The notes: generated by a model not told the origin, from the letters alone. Shown: positions 7,792 to 18,135, counted from the stretch's first letter. The stretch is DNA of 40,710 nucleotides from Fuerstiella sp. (GCA_029247265.1 JAQWLN010000130.1:1-40710); one strand, 5' to 3'. Numbers and translations: made by a program.

Positions 7792-10200
7792 TCATTCAAC
7801 GCCAACGGAGGTACGTCGCCGCGAATGTCTCGCTACCGTGTCAATCAGCCGTCGTTTATCAACAGGCTTAGTCGCGTAATCATCGCAGCCTGCTTCAAGG
7901 GACTTGGCGCGATCCGTTGACATGGCGTGTGCGGTAAGGGCGACAATTGGAAGTGTATATCCTTCCGCGCTCAGTTGCCGTGTGGCGGCATAGCCGTCCA
8001 GGACTGGCATCTGCATGTCCATAAGAATCACGTCAAACGGACAGCCATCGCGTGTTGCGGCTTTTGCCATATCGACAGCATGCTGACCATTACCAGCAAC
8101 GATCACCTCTGCTCCGGCTTTGCGCAGAATGAAGCTGATCAATCGTTGATTGTCCGGACGATCTTCGGCAAGAAGAACACGGTCGCCGAAAATAGAACCG
8201 TCCGTTTCAGTCAATATTTCCTCTGTCGTCGTACTTTCGGATGGAGCGGGCGTCGCGTGAAGCAGCCGAACGCTGTTCAGCGGGCCGGTGCTGACGGTGA
8301 ACGAGAACGTGCTTCCTTCGCCAAGTGTACTGGACACAGAGAACTCGCCACCAAGCAGTTCCGCCAATCGCCTGCTGATCGAAAGCCCAAGTCCAGTTCC
8401 TCCGAAGCGACGCGTAGTCGACCCGTCAGCCTGAGTGAACGGTTTAAAAATGCCTTCAATCTTTTCATTGGCAATTCCAATGCCGCTGTCCGTCACGTCA
8501 AACCGCAGCTTCGGTCCGTCCTCAAAGGAAGTCATCAACCGGGCATCTATCCGGACCGCTCCTGTCTCAGTGAACTTGATCGAATTCCCAACGAGGTTGA
8601 TGAGAATTTGGCGTAGCCGATTCGGGTCAACGCCAATCGTTTCGGGAATCGGCCCATTGAGCTGGAGACCCAGTGACAATCCTTTTGCTTTGGCACGAAC
8701 TGTCATCAACGTTACGACGTCAGCCAGAATCTGGTGAGGGGACGATTCGATTCGATCAACCTCAATTTTGCCGGATTCAATCTTGGAAAGGTCCAGAATA
8801 TCATTGATGTGTTCAAGCAGATACTTCCCGTTTTCCTTGATGGTCCGAGCCGAATCCATGTTTTTCTTTTCGACCACGTTGTCGATCAGAATATCAGTAA
8901 AACCCAGGATTTCAGTCATCGGCGTCCTGATCTCATGACTCATATTTGCGAGAAACTCGCTCTTTGCCATCGTTGCCGAAGTGGCCTCATCGGCCTTCGA
9001 TCTGGCGACCTCCGTCTGCGTCTTCAGACGTTCATTCAGTTCGTTAAGTTCAAGATGATGGGCTTCTGAGTCTTCCAGCAGGCTTTCAGTTTCTGCAGCT
9101 CTTTCCTTGAAGACCTGAGCCGCTGTTGCCAGTCGTCCGAGTTCATCGGATCGCGCCAGACCAGGGGTCCTGTCGCGGGCCTGCCCGCATGCCAGTTCGT
9201 CAAACGTACGTGCAATCGCATTCAGGGGAGGCGCTACGTCACTGCCGATGACCCATGCGGCTGCGATACCGAGCACGATCGTAAGGATGGAGAAAGCGTT
9301 GCTGGCAAGCTGGAAGCGATGGCTGTCACTTGCCATCGTGGTTGCCAGTGAATTCACATGCTGAGACTGTTTCGAACGAATCTCGCCGGCAAGCCTGCGA
9401 AACTCCTCGGACTCTCCGGCCAGAACAAAATTCACTAGGTGCAGGTAACCACGTGTCGCCTCGACCATCTGGATCAGCGTATCTTCGTAGCCGTTGACGG
9501 CTGCCATGGTTGTCTCGGCCGGTGCAACGGAATCGTCTTCATCGTCCGAATCGAAGTTGTTCAATAGTTGCCTTGCCGCAGCAAGATGAGCTTTGGAATT
9601 GCGCACGTGGGTCGAATCCGGAGCATGAACGAAATACATCGCACTGAGTTCTGCCGCCCGAAACTCCGCCTCGATTGCCGAAACATAGCCGGAGACGGCG
9701 GACGCACGGGATATCAGATCCATTCCCGCGAAAAACTCCCTGCTGTACCTCTCCAACACCTGATCAACAAGGCGTCGGCGTTTGGCTCGGTCTACCACGA
9801 CCGCGTCAAACATCGCCCGGTGAGCCGTCAGATGACTCTTCATCGTCTCGATCGCCGCACGGTCAGAGTCAGTCAGCGGATGCATCGATGCACCGACAAG
9901 TAATTCATCCAATTCGTCATGAAGTTGGGCGGCGCGTGCTTCAGGACCGTGATATCCGGAAAACGCGAACAGTAGAACGTTTCGCTGCAGTGCACCCACA
10001 ACTCGGTCAATTGCGTCGAATGCCTCAACCTGATGGTTAAACGTATCGTATTCCTCGAGGTCAGCTCTGCTCTTGCTGAGGCCGTAGTGGCCAAGGACCG
10101 CAATGGAAACGTGCAGTGCCAGAACAATTGAAAAGCCGAGAGAAATCTTAGCACTAACGCTTAGACCTCGAGCTCGATTTGTACTTCTTTCCTGTGTCAT
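7792..10200 (-). CDS. Membrane hybrid sensor histidine kinase/response regulator
   Basis: The 802-residue protein has a transmembrane helix at about 20-40, a 260-residue all-helical periplasmic sensor, a second helix at about 300-320, HAMP (320-372), a coiled coil (370-410), HisKA with SHEIRTP and phospho-acceptor His422, HATPase (N box INLVGNSIKF, G1 DSGIGI, G2 GGTGLGL) and a C-terminal receiver with Asp728 and Lys778. It would autophosphorylate and pass phosphate to its own receiver, then to an unseen phosphotransfer or response protein. The large helical sensor resembles those that read a periplasmic binding protein, as TorS reads TorT. That fits its position 8 bp downstream of a substrate-binding-protein gene, which is now broken. 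No output partner lies alongside. All kinase motifs are intact. Confidence 0.92.
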   Translation of the reverse strand: MTQERSTNRARGLSVSAKISLGFSIVLALHVSIAVLGHYGLSKSRADLEEYDTFNHQVEAFDAIDRVVGALQRNVLLFAFSGYHGPEARAAQLHDELDELLVGASMHPLTDSDRAAIETMKSHLTAHRAMFDAVVVDRAKRRRLVDQVLERYSREFFAGMDLISRASAVSGYVSAIEAEFRAAELSAMYFVHAPDSTHVRNSKAHLAAARQLLNNFDSDDEDDSVAPAETTMAAVNGYEDTLIQMVEATRGYLHLVNFVLAGESEEFRRLAGEIRSKQSQHVNSLATTMASDSHRFQLASNAFSILTIVLGIAAAWVIGSDVAPPLNAIARTFDELACGQARDRTPGLARSDELGRLATAAQVFKERAAETESLLEDSEAHHLELNELNERLKTQTEVARSKADEATSATMAKSEFLANMSHEIRTPMTEILGFTDILIDNVVEKKNMDSARTIKENGKYLLEHINDILDLSKIESGKIEVDRIESSPHQILADVVTLMTVRAKAKGLSLGLQLNGPIPETIGVDPNRLRQILINLVGNSIKFTETGAVRIDARLMTSFEDGPKLRFDVTDSGIGIANEKIEGIFKPFTQADGSTTRRFGGTGLGLSISRRLAELLGGEFSVSSTLGEGSTFSFTVSTGPLNSVRLLHATPAPSESTTTEEILTETDGSIFGDRVLLAEDRPDNQRLISFILRKAGAEVIVAGNGQHAVDMAKAATRDGCPFDVILMDMQMPVLDGYAATRQLSAEGYTLPIVALTAHAMSTDRAKSLEAGCDDYATKPVDKRRLIDTVARHSRRRTSVGVE

Positions 10201-10208
10201 GCCAGCCC

Positions 10209-11528
10209 CTATGCAGTGAGCAGATCATACCAGCGTACGAGACTGTACTCGTATGAATCCATGACGGTGTTCCAGCGCGCAACGTTGCCAAGTCGTTCCA
10301 TGTACGATCCGCCTGTTCGGGTGCTGCCCGCTTCGACAGCTGTGCGCTGGTCCGCACCCGGAAGGTCTTTAGTGGCAACCTTCCCTTTGTACCAATAGTC
10401 CCATTCGGCATCGTCGAGATATTTACGTGTCCGGTCCGGGATTGAGATGTAATATCCCTGTGGAGCCATATAGGCTCCGGCCAATCCCTCAAGCCACCAG
10501 TTCATGTATTTGTAGGCAGCGTCACGCGCGTAGTCTGTCGTTTTCGAAGACAGGCAAAGAACTCCGTGCCAGCTTCGGTACCCCTCGCGTGGTGCGGCAT
10601 AAGTAACCGGAATGCCCATTCCATTGAGCGTCGAAACGGCGGGAGAAAACATACTCTCGATCACAACCCGCCCGGTCTTCATGAAATCAACGGACTGAGG
10701 CACAGAACTCCAGATGCCATTGAAATGGTCGCGACGTTTGTAGTCCAGCAGAACTTCAAACAGACTGTCAATTTCAGCCTTTGACAGATTGCCGATATCT
10801 TTGAACGACAACAGTCCCTGTGCCTGTGTGGCAAGCGCCGCGTCAAAAATGCCGATCGTTGGTTCATTTACCAGACCGACTCGGCCGCGATATCTGTCAT
10901 CCAGCAGCCAGCCCCAGCTTTCCGTTTCTTAGGGTTTGCCTTCAGGAATGATGGATGTGTTATAGCCAAAGGAATCGACATAGTGGACGTACGGAAGAAA
11001 ACTGATCTGGTCTGTTTCCTGGGGACCTAGGTTGCCATCCCGCTGAACATGTAGCAGTTTGTGAGGGGCGTCGCCGGCTCCGACGGACATACCCGGCGTC
11101 AAACGTCCCGTCTTGGAAAGGTCGTTGATCTCGCTTCATCTGGAAATGCGTGCCTTTTCAATTGGCTGAATCGCATTGGCCTGCCACAGCACGTTCATGC
11201 TGTTGGACCACTGTTCATAGACGTCAAATTCTTCGGGATGCGTCGAGGCCTTTTGCAGCACCCCCGCGCTTCCGTTCGGCTCGAACGAAATGCTTATGCC
11301 GAGTTCCTGTTATGCTCGGTGGCGGATGTCCTTCTGAAGTGTGACATCAGTACCGAGGACCCTCAGTGTGACACGCTGGGCGGCATGAACGGCAGGTGGC
11401 GACGAGAGCCACGCCGCTCCAACTGCGGCAGCGCCTTTCCCGATAAATTGCCTTCGGGAAGTCACCTCTTCAGTTTGATTCTTTTTGTCTTGTCCGGTTT
11501 GCCTCACGTCGCCTAGTCCTACTGACAC
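10209..11528 (-). pseudogene. Tat-exported ABC substrate-binding protein (PotD-like), three in-frame stops
   Basis: Read in one continuous frame, these 440 codons encode a full extracellular solute-binding protein of the spermidine/putrescine (PotD, COG0687) type. The N-terminus has a twin-arginine signal (TSRRQFIGKGAAAVGAAW), followed by VTLRVLGTDVTLQKDI. Typical blocks follow: QWSNSMNVLWQANAIQPI, ETDQISFLPYVHYVDSFGYN, VPQSVDFMKTGRVVIESMFS and a C-terminal YMNWWLEGLAG. Three stops interrupt it without any frameshift: TAA at 11310-11312, TGA at 11136-11138 (a likely Trp position) and TAA at 10929-10931 (a likely Tyr position, before ETESWGW). No permease or ATPase genes are nearby; the only partner is the hybrid kinase 8 bp downstream. 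The protein was therefore probably a sensor ligand-binding subunit and not part of an importer. It is presumably non-functional now, but recently so. Confidence 0.85.
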
Positions 11529-12464
11529 CTTGCCGACCGACGTGCCTCAGCAAACACGATGCTGGGCCACGTCTCACAATCAGACTGAAAACATTCTGCA
11601 ACATGCATTCAGTCTCGGAAAAATCAACGGACTCGACACGATCGGCCAACCGTCATAATGTGATAGCAAACAGCAGCGATCAGGCGTACGTTTGCTGACG
11701 CCCCGTTGACGCCCCGTTGACGCGACAGGAAACGCCCCTTCCACTTGTTAGATGCGTGGTCCCATCGTGGGAGCGCTGGAGCGGGACAATATCCGGAGCA
11801 CGCGGTGGCCCGATGATTGACATCTGATCTGCACCGGACCATTCTTTTAAGCCATCGCCGGACCGACGAGTATCGGCACTCAGCGATCGGCCGACTTTGT
11901 TCTCCAACGATTCCGCTGCGGCTGAATTACCGACGCTTGTCCTAACTGGCTGAAGCTCTCAGCTGCGTCCTTACCGCTAAGGCAGTGATAACCAGACGTC
12001 CCTGGAAGTGAAGTCTCGTAAGCCCTCAACGAACAGGAGTCCTGGCGGAGGTTCCTTCCATCAGAGCCGCGAAGTGCGAACGTTGACTGCAACGGCGCGG
12101 ATCCCGGACTCTATCTACGGAAGAGCTTAGCGCACGATCGGAACATTTCACGTTCGTCCGAAGTTCAACGAAAGGGCGGCATTCTGGAAAGAAATATTCC
12201 TGTGAACTCGCTACCATCGTCGAGTGAGCGGCGGTGGCATTCAGCCAATGCCTTTAATCATTCTGATGCCTGGCCCTTCTGGTAGCGACAGGGCCTGAAA
12301 GTCAGACACGAGTGACTGTCCGGGCAATACCATTTCTCAACGAGAAGTGAGTATCACCCCGACCGCAGTGTCAATTGCTTCCTCCCCGGTAGCGATGTGC
12401 AGCTGCGAAACACAATTCAATCACATCTTCCTTCAAACAGAGCCCGCGCAGCCAGGAGTATTAA
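11529..12464. other. Long intergenic region with short tandem repeat
   Basis: About 935 bp lie between two divergent units. I find no coding frame with family resemblance on either strand, and only short unsupported frames. An 11-bp direct repeat, TGACGCCCCGT, occurs twice in tandem plus a partial copy at 11696-11723. The region must hold the promoters of the leftward binding-protein/kinase pair and of the rightward oxidoreductase, but no consensus promoter is convincing by eye. Confidence 0.4.
11696..11723. repeat. 11-bp tandem direct repeat (2.5 copies)
   Basis: TGACGCCCCGT is present at 11696-11706 and again at 11707-11717, followed by TGACGC. It lies in non-coding DNA. It could be a binding site array or simple slippage; nothing else supports a function. 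Confidence 0.7.
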
Positions 12465-13580
12465 ATGAGTCAGCTGAACATCGCGATGATCGGACTTGGT
12501 TTTGGCGCCGAATTTATCCCCATTTACAAGGCTCACCCCAATGCCAACGTCGCGGCGCTGTGCCGTCGCAACGAAGCTGAGCTCAACAAGTGTGCAGATG
12601 AATTCGGCATTGAAAAACGCTATACAGACTATGACGACGTGCTGTCCGATCCGGACATCGATTACGTGCACATCAACAGTCCGATTGCTGACCACGCATG
12701 GATGTCACTGAAGGCGCTGGACGCGGGCAAACACGTCATGTGCACGGTTCCGATGGCAACCACAATCGATGAGTGTCGTCAGATCGTGGAAAAGGTCAAA
12801 GATACCGGACTGAAGTACATGATGGCCGAAACTGTGGTGTACAGCCGTGAGTTTCTGTTCATTAAGGATCTGTATGACAAGGGCGAGCTGGGAAAAATTC
12901 AGCACGTCGCAGCGTCACACCCGCAGGATATGGATGGATGGCCGAGTTACTGGGAAGAAATGATCCCCATGCACTACGCGACGCATGTGGTGAGTCCCTG
13001 TCTGGGACTGATGAATTCGCTGGCAGAACAGGTCAGTTGCTTTGGTTCCGGGACAGTCCGTGACGACATCGCTCAGAAGTCCGGAAATAAGTTCGCTGTG
13101 GAATCGTGTCACATCAAACTTAAGGACAGCGATGTGACGGCTCATGTCTGGCGATGTCTGTACGACGTGGCTCGGCAATACCGTGAAAGCTTTGATGTGT
13201 ACGGCACGAAGAAGAGTTTCGAATGGACGCTGATCGAAAACGAACCCCACGTACTGCACACGGCCAAGAAGCCGGAGAATGAAATCGCTGAGAATATCCA
13301 AGTGACGGACTTCGCCCATTTGCTGCCCACTGAAATTCAGCGGTTCACTCAGACGCAGGAGATTCACGACGCTGACCACCTGAGTTTTCTTCAGGGTGGA
13401 GGTCACGGTGGATCGCATCCACATCTGGCTCACGAAATGATCAGCTCTCTGCTTGAGGACCGTGATCCACGTCCCAATGCTGTCACCAGTGCAAACTGGA
13501 CGTGTGTCGGAATTTGTGCGCACGAGTCTGCAGAGAAAGGCGGCGAAATTGTCAAGCTGCCTGAGTTCACGCTGGGATAA
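12465..13580 (+). CDS. Gfo/Idh/MocA-family oxidoreductase
   Basis: The 371-residue cytoplasmic protein starts at an ATG preceded by a good ribosome site (CCAGGAG, 8 bases upstream). The N-terminal Rossmann domain shows NIAMIGLGFGAEFIPIY, with the glycine-rich NAD(P)-binding loop, and the C-terminal alpha/beta domain carries GGGHGGSHPHLAHEMI, a likely metal or substrate site. These enzymes oxidise or isomerise sugars and cyclitols. The usual EKP motif, whose Lys is catalytic in most members, is replaced here by CTVPMA (near residue 93), so this member may use a different mechanism. It sits 130 bp upstream of the large ThuA/dehydrogenase gene on the same strand, a pairing that suits sugar catabolism, since ThuA and Gfo/Idh/MocA proteins often occur together. 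Confidence 0.88.
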   Translation: MSQLNIAMIGLGFGAEFIPIYKAHPNANVAALCRRNEAELNKCADEFGIEKRYTDYDDVLSDPDIDYVHINSPIADHAWMSLKALDAGKHVMCTVPMATTIDECRQIVEKVKDTGLKYMMAETVVYSREFLFIKDLYDKGELGKIQHVAASHPQDMDGWPSYWEEMIPMHYATHVVSPCLGLMNSLAEQVSCFGSGTVRDDIAQKSGNKFAVESCHIKLKDSDVTAHVWRCLYDVARQYRESFDVYGTKKSFEWTLIENEPHVLHTAKKPENEIAENIQVTDFAHLLPTEIQRFTQTQEIHDADHLSFLQGGGHGGSHPHLAHEMISSLLEDRDPRPNAVTSANWTCVGICAHESAEKGGEIVKLPEFTLG

Positions 13581-13710
13581 ACGGTGTGGCTGCGAGGCAC
13601 GCTGCTAACGGCTGAACATAGGCGGTTCGAGGATTTGGGTACGATGGCATTGGTACCTGAGTGAAACGGTGTTTTCGCGGCATGAGTATCGAGAAACGAG
13701 TAATGCAACT

Positions 13711-16700
13711 ATGAACTTCTTAAGCACCAGTCAGCGGTTCAGCTCTTCAATGCTTCTGATTGGTTGCCTGACGGTGATCACACCGAGGGTGTCATGTGGA
13801 GCAGGTGCCGCGGATCTGCAGCTGCTGTTTATGGGCGATAACGGCCACCATCGGCCCGAAGCTCGGTTTCAGGAACTTGCCCCCGCACTGGCCGATCGCG
13901 GTATCGAACTGAAGTACACGGACCGGATGGAGGATCTGAACGCTGACACGCTGAAACAGTTCGACGGTCTGCTCCTGTATGCCAACATTGACCGCATCAC
14001 AGACGCCCAGGCAAACGTCGTGCTCGATTATGTCGCTAGTGGCAGGGGGTTTGTGCCGCTGCACTGCGCGACATTCTGCTGGCGGAATAACGCGGACATG
14101 GTGGCATTGATGGGAGGCCAGTTTCAGAGGCATGGCGGTCAGGTGTTTACGACGCAGGTCGTTGCCGCGGAACACCCCGTCATGAAAGGCTACGGCAGCT
14201 TTACCAGTTGGGACGAGACCTACATTCATCATCTGCACAACGAACAAAATCGTAGCGTACTGGAATATCGCGTTGAAGGTGACCAGGCAGAAGGCAAGGG
14301 TCGCGAACCGTGGACGTGGGTGCGAACTCACGGCAAAGGTCGAGTCTTCTACACGGCGTGGGGACACGATCATAGAACGTTTTCTAATCCGGGCTTTCAT
14401 AATCTGGTGGAACGAGGCATCCGTTGGGCGTGTGGTGATGACCCTGGAAAAGTGCCGGCCTTCATCGATCCGGATACCTTCGTCGTTCCGAAGATGACGG
14501 CATTGCACACCGACACAACTGGCTTCGAATTTGTTGAGGTCGGTCCGAAGATTCCCAATTACACTCCCGGACAAAGGTGGGGAGTGCAGGGCAAGCCGCG
14601 AACAACCATGCAAAAGCCCCTTCCCGCGGAAGAATCTATTAAACACTTCGTCACTCCGGAAGGCATGGCCGTTCGTCTGTACGCCGACGAACGAAACTTC
14701 CACGCCAAACCCATCGCCATGAACTGGGACGAACGCGGTCGTCTATGGATCTGCGAAACCGTGGATTATCCAAACGAACTGGGCCGGAATCGTGACCGTA
14801 TTCGAATCTGTGAGGACACAGATGGTGATCACGTGGCGGACAAGTTCACCGTGTTTGCCGAAGGACTGAGTATCCCAACCGCTATCATGATCTTTCGTGG
14901 TGGGGCGGTTGTGCAGAACGGTACTGAGACGATCTACCTGAAGGACACCAACGGAGATGACGTTGCCGATGAAAAGACGGCATTGATCACCAACTGGGTA
15001 CTGGGTGACACTCACGGCGGAGTCAGCAATTTTCGTTACGGTCTGGATAACTGGGTGTGGGCCATGCAGGGATACAACAACAGCACTCCGCGTGTTGATG
15101 GCCAGCCGATGCAGACGTTCCGTATGGGCTTCTGGCGATTCAAACTGTCACAGACTGATCCGCCGAAAGTGACAGACCTGGAGTTCATTCGATCCAGCAA
15201 CAACAACACCTGGGGACTGGGTCTCAGTGAAGACGGACTGATCTTTGGTTCGACGGCCAACCATAACCCCAGCATGTTTGTGCCGATTCCTAACCGATAT
15301 TACGAACAGGTGCGTGGCTGGGCGCCGTCGACACTGGGGACCATTGCAGACACGTATAAGTTTCAGCCGATCACTGAAAACGTGCGACAGGTCGATCAGT
15401 TTGGTGGCTATACCGCGGGAGCAGGACATGCGTTATATACAGCGCGCGCCTTTCCGCAGCAGTGGTGGAACCGGACGGCTTTCGTATGTGGCCCGACAGG
15501 ACATCTTGTGGGTACGTTTGTGCTGCGACGCGACGGAGCCAATTACGCGTCCACAAGTCCGGTCAACCTGCTGGCTAGCGACGACGAATGGAGTGCTCCC
15601 ATCATGGCCGAGGTCGGTCCTGATGGAGCCGTCTGGGTGCTGGATTGGTACAATTACATCGTACAGCACAATCCCACGCCTCAGGGATTTGAAACGGGTA
15701 AGGGCAATGCCTACGTCAGTGATTTGCGGGACAAGAAACACGGCCGTATTTATCGCGTTGTCGCAACGGTTGCCGATGCAGGACGAGTCTCTGGTGCTGA
15801 CGACGTTCTGCACGATTACTCCAGCATGAAGAATGCGTCTGACGCAGAACTGGTCGGGACTCTGAAGCACCCGTCCATGCTCTGGCGATTGCAGGCTCAG
15901 CGATTGCTGGTGGAACGTCGTGCGTCAGAGACGGCTCCAGCGCTTCTGCGACTGTTAAGCGATACGTCTGTGGACGCAGTCGGACTGAACGTCGGTGCAA
16001 TTCATTCGCTGCATGCTCTGAATGGATTGGGAGCAATTGCCAGTGACCAGGCAGTACAGAATGCCGTGGCGGATGCCCTGCATCATCCGTCGAACGGAGT
16101 TCGACGAAACGCTGTCAGTGTGCTGCCTGCATCTGCGGATGGACTGCAGGCGATTCTGGCAGAGGCCACCGCGTTGTTGAATGAGTCCGATGATCAGGTT
16201 CGGCTGCAGACCATCCTAAAAATTGCGGATATGCCACTGTCGGAGAGTGCCGGACAGCTGGTGGCTGAAATCGCCCGCACGGCGCAGGATCCTGTGATCG
16301 TTGATGCGGCGACAAGTGCGGCCGCGGCTCATGCATTGCCGTACCTTGCGGCCGTGTCCGATCAGTCAGCCCCTGGAAATAACATTCCCATCTCAAGGCA
16401 GATTGCCGAACACGTCTCACGAGGAAATCCCTCTGCCAGTGAACTGGAACAGGTCGTTGCCAGTCTGCAGTCTGCTGACGATGCTGTCGTGGACGCAGTG
16501 CTTGATGGACTGACCAGCGGAATACCGACGGATTTCAAAATCAGCACAACGGATGCGTTCGATACGGTGCTGGTGAGTCTGCTGAAGAAAGGCAATTCGG
16601 GAACGAAAAGCAGGCTGGTTCGCCTGGCAACACAATGCGGAACATCCGCACTGGAGGCTCATGCTGAGGAAATTGTCAAGTCCCTGCTAAACACTGTTGC

Positions 16701-18135
16701 TGACCTGAAGAGCGATGATGAGGCCCGGGTCGCTGCGGCCCGCGATGTTGTTGGGTTTCGGGCGGACGACGAAGATGTTGCACAGCAGATCGTCGATCAG
16801 CTGAATGCTCAGATTGCTCCACAGCTGGGAATGCGGTTTCTACAGACATTGCGACTCAGTCAGACGCCGGCTGCCGGTGAGATCGTCGTGGACAAGTTGC
16901 CCGGTTTGACGCCGGGACTGAAGTCAGCGGCTATTGGCACTGTGCTGAGTCGTCCGGAATGGGTAAGGGCATTGCTGGCGGGGATAGAAACGCATGTTGT
17001 GGAGTTGAGTGACCTGTCACTTGACCAGAAGCAGGCACTGCGCAGCTTTCCCGACAGACAGCTGCAGAAACAGGCAGAGAAACTGCTGGCCATGGGCGGA
17101 GGTCTGCCTGATGCGAATCGAGACAAGGTTTTGAAATCTCTGCTGCATCTTGCCAGCACGGAGGGCAACGTCCAATCAGGACAGGAGATGTTTAAGAAAC
17201 ACTGTTCTAAATGCCACATGCATGGTGAGATGGGGAAGGCCATCGGCCCCAACCTGACGGGGATGGCCGTTCATCCCAAGGCGGAGCTGTTGACGCACAT
17301 TATTGATCCGTCTCGCAGTGTGGAAGGAAACTTCCGCATCTACACAGTTGTCCGCAAAGACGGGCGAGTGGCCAATGGCATGCTGGCCGCCGAGACTCGC
17401 ACCAGTATTACCTTGATTGACACGGAAGCGAAAGAGATCAGCATTCAGCGTGATGACATCGAAGAACTGCTGGCCTCTCGCAAATCGTTGATGCCCGAAG
17501 GCTTTGAAAAGCAGGCAACTGAAGACGACATCGCGAACCTGTTGCAGTTTCTGACCAACAAGGGCAAGTACGTCCCTGTTCCGCTGGACCGTTATGCGAC
17601 GGCCATCAGCACAAAGGGAATGTTTCACAATGGTGATAACGGACCGGACCGAGTGATCTTCTCGGACTGGAAGCCAAAGACTTTTAATGACGTCCCATTC
17701 GTACTGACGGATCCGCGTGGCAAGACGAAGCCCAACATCATTCTTCTGCACGGACCTCAGGGCCCCGTTCCACCACGAATGCCGAAGACGGTTTCACTTC
17801 CGTGCAATACGCCCGCCAGAGCCATTCACTTTCTCAGTGGAGTCGGCGGTTGGAGTCACCCGGCTTTCCGAGGGAAGACAGCGTCCGTGACCGTTCGTCT
17901 GCACTACGCAGACCAGACGTCTGAAGACCATGCTCTGTTGAACGGTGTGCATTTCGCTGACTACATTCGTCGAGTCGACGTTCCCCGAAGCGAATTTGCC
18001 TTTAACGTGCGCGGGCAGCAGATTCGTTTTCTGAGCGTGACGCCCAAACGCAGCGATAAGATCAACACGATCGAACTGCTGAAAGGTGACGATCCCACGG
18101 CCCCAATTGTGGTTGCGGTGACCATCGAACGCTAA
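13711..18135 (+). CDS. ThuA / PVC-type membrane-bound dehydrogenase / HEAT / cytochrome c fusion protein
   Basis: The frame begins at a GTG (13669), but the ATG at 13711 opens a signal peptide (MNFLSTSQRFSSSMLLIGC), giving 1474 residues. Domains in order: a ThuA-like trehalose-utilisation domain (about 30-260, with GFVPLHCATFCW and RVFYTAWGHDHRTF); a PVC-type dehydrogenase/heme-binding propeller (about 300-680, with RLWICETVDYPNELG, ICEDTDGDHVADKFT and VWVLDWYNYIVQHNP); an alpha-helical HEAT-like region (about 700-1140); a cytochrome c domain with one heme motif CSKCH (1165-1169) and a following IGPNLTGM; and a C-terminal beta-sandwich-like module. It is probably a periplasmic electron-transferring sugar or polyol oxidising enzyme. 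The biochemistry of this planctomycete family is not established. No frame damage is seen. Confidence 0.9.
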   Translation: MNFLSTSQRFSSSMLLIGCLTVITPRVSCGAGAADLQLLFMGDNGHHRPEARFQELAPALADRGIELKYTDRMEDLNADTLKQFDGLLLYANIDRITDAQANVVLDYVASGRGFVPLHCATFCWRNNADMVALMGGQFQRHGGQVFTTQVVAAEHPVMKGYGSFTSWDETYIHHLHNEQNRSVLEYRVEGDQAEGKGREPWTWVRTHGKGRVFYTAWGHDHRTFSNPGFHNLVERGIRWACGDDPGKVPAFIDPDTFVVPKMTALHTDTTGFEFVEVGPKIPNYTPGQRWGVQGKPRTTMQKPLPAEESIKHFVTPEGMAVRLYADERNFHAKPIAMNWDERGRLWICETVDYPNELGRNRDRIRICEDTDGDHVADKFTVFAEGLSIPTAIMIFRGGAVVQNGTETIYLKDTNGDDVADEKTALITNWVLGDTHGGVSNFRYGLDNWVWAMQGYNNSTPRVDGQPMQTFRMGFWRFKLSQTDPPKVTDLEFIRSSNNNTWGLGLSEDGLIFGSTANHNPSMFVPIPNRYYEQVRGWAPSTLGTIADTYKFQPITENVRQVDQFGGYTAGAGHALYTARAFPQQWWNRTAFVCGPTGHLVGTFVLRRDGANYASTSPVNLLASDDEWSAPIMAEVGPDGAVWVLDWYNYIVQHNPTPQGFETGKGNAYVSDLRDKKHGRIYRVVATVADAGRVSGADDVLHDYSSMKNASDAELVGTLKHPSMLWRLQAQRLLVERRASETAPALLRLLSDTSVDAVGLNVGAIHSLHALNGLGAIASDQAVQNAVADALHHPSNGVRRNAVSVLPASADGLQAILAEATALLNESDDQVRLQTILKIADMPLSESAGQLVAEIARTAQDPVIVDAATSAAAAHALPYLAAVSDQSAPGNNIPISRQIAEHVSRGNPSASELEQVVASLQSADDAVVDAVLDGLTSGIPTDFKISTTDAFDTVLVSLLKKGNSGTKSRLVRLATQCGTSALEAHAEEIVKSLLNTVADLKSDDEARVAAARDVVGFRADDEDVAQQIVDQLNAQIAPQLGMRFLQTLRLSQTPAAGEIVVDKLPGLTPGLKSAAIGTVLSRPEWVRALLAGIETHVVELSDLSLDQKQALRSFPDRQLQKQAEKLLAMGGGLPDANRDKVLKSLLHLASTEGNVQSGQEMFKKHCSKCHMHGEMGKAIGPNLTGMAVHPKAELLTHIIDPSRSVEGNFRIYTVVRKDGRVANGMLAAETRTSITLIDTEAKEISIQRDDIEELLASRKSLMPEGFEKQATEDDIANLLQFLTNKGKYVPVPLDRYATAISTKGMFHNGDNGPDRVIFSDWKPKTFNDVPFVLTDPRGKTKPNIILLHGPQGPVPPRMPKTVSLPCNTPARAIHFLSGVGGWSHPAFRGKTASVTVRLHYADQTSEDHALLNGVHFADYIRRVDVPRSEFAFNVRGQQIRFLSVTPKRSDKINTIELLKGDDPTAPIVVAVTIER

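Noticed and set aside
10929-11312. Stop-codon reassignment or programmed readthrough in the binding-protein gene
   Set aside because: Both TAA and TGA occur internally, TAG interrupts other genes, and normal genes in the window end with the same codons; decay or sequence error is simpler.
11529-12464. Hidden gene in the large intergenic region
   Set aside because: Several short frames on both strands, none with a start context, family motif or consistent coding character.
13792-14703. Long minus-strand open frame (303 codons)
   Set aside because: Lies fully inside the ThuA domain of the large dehydrogenase gene and has no family resemblance.
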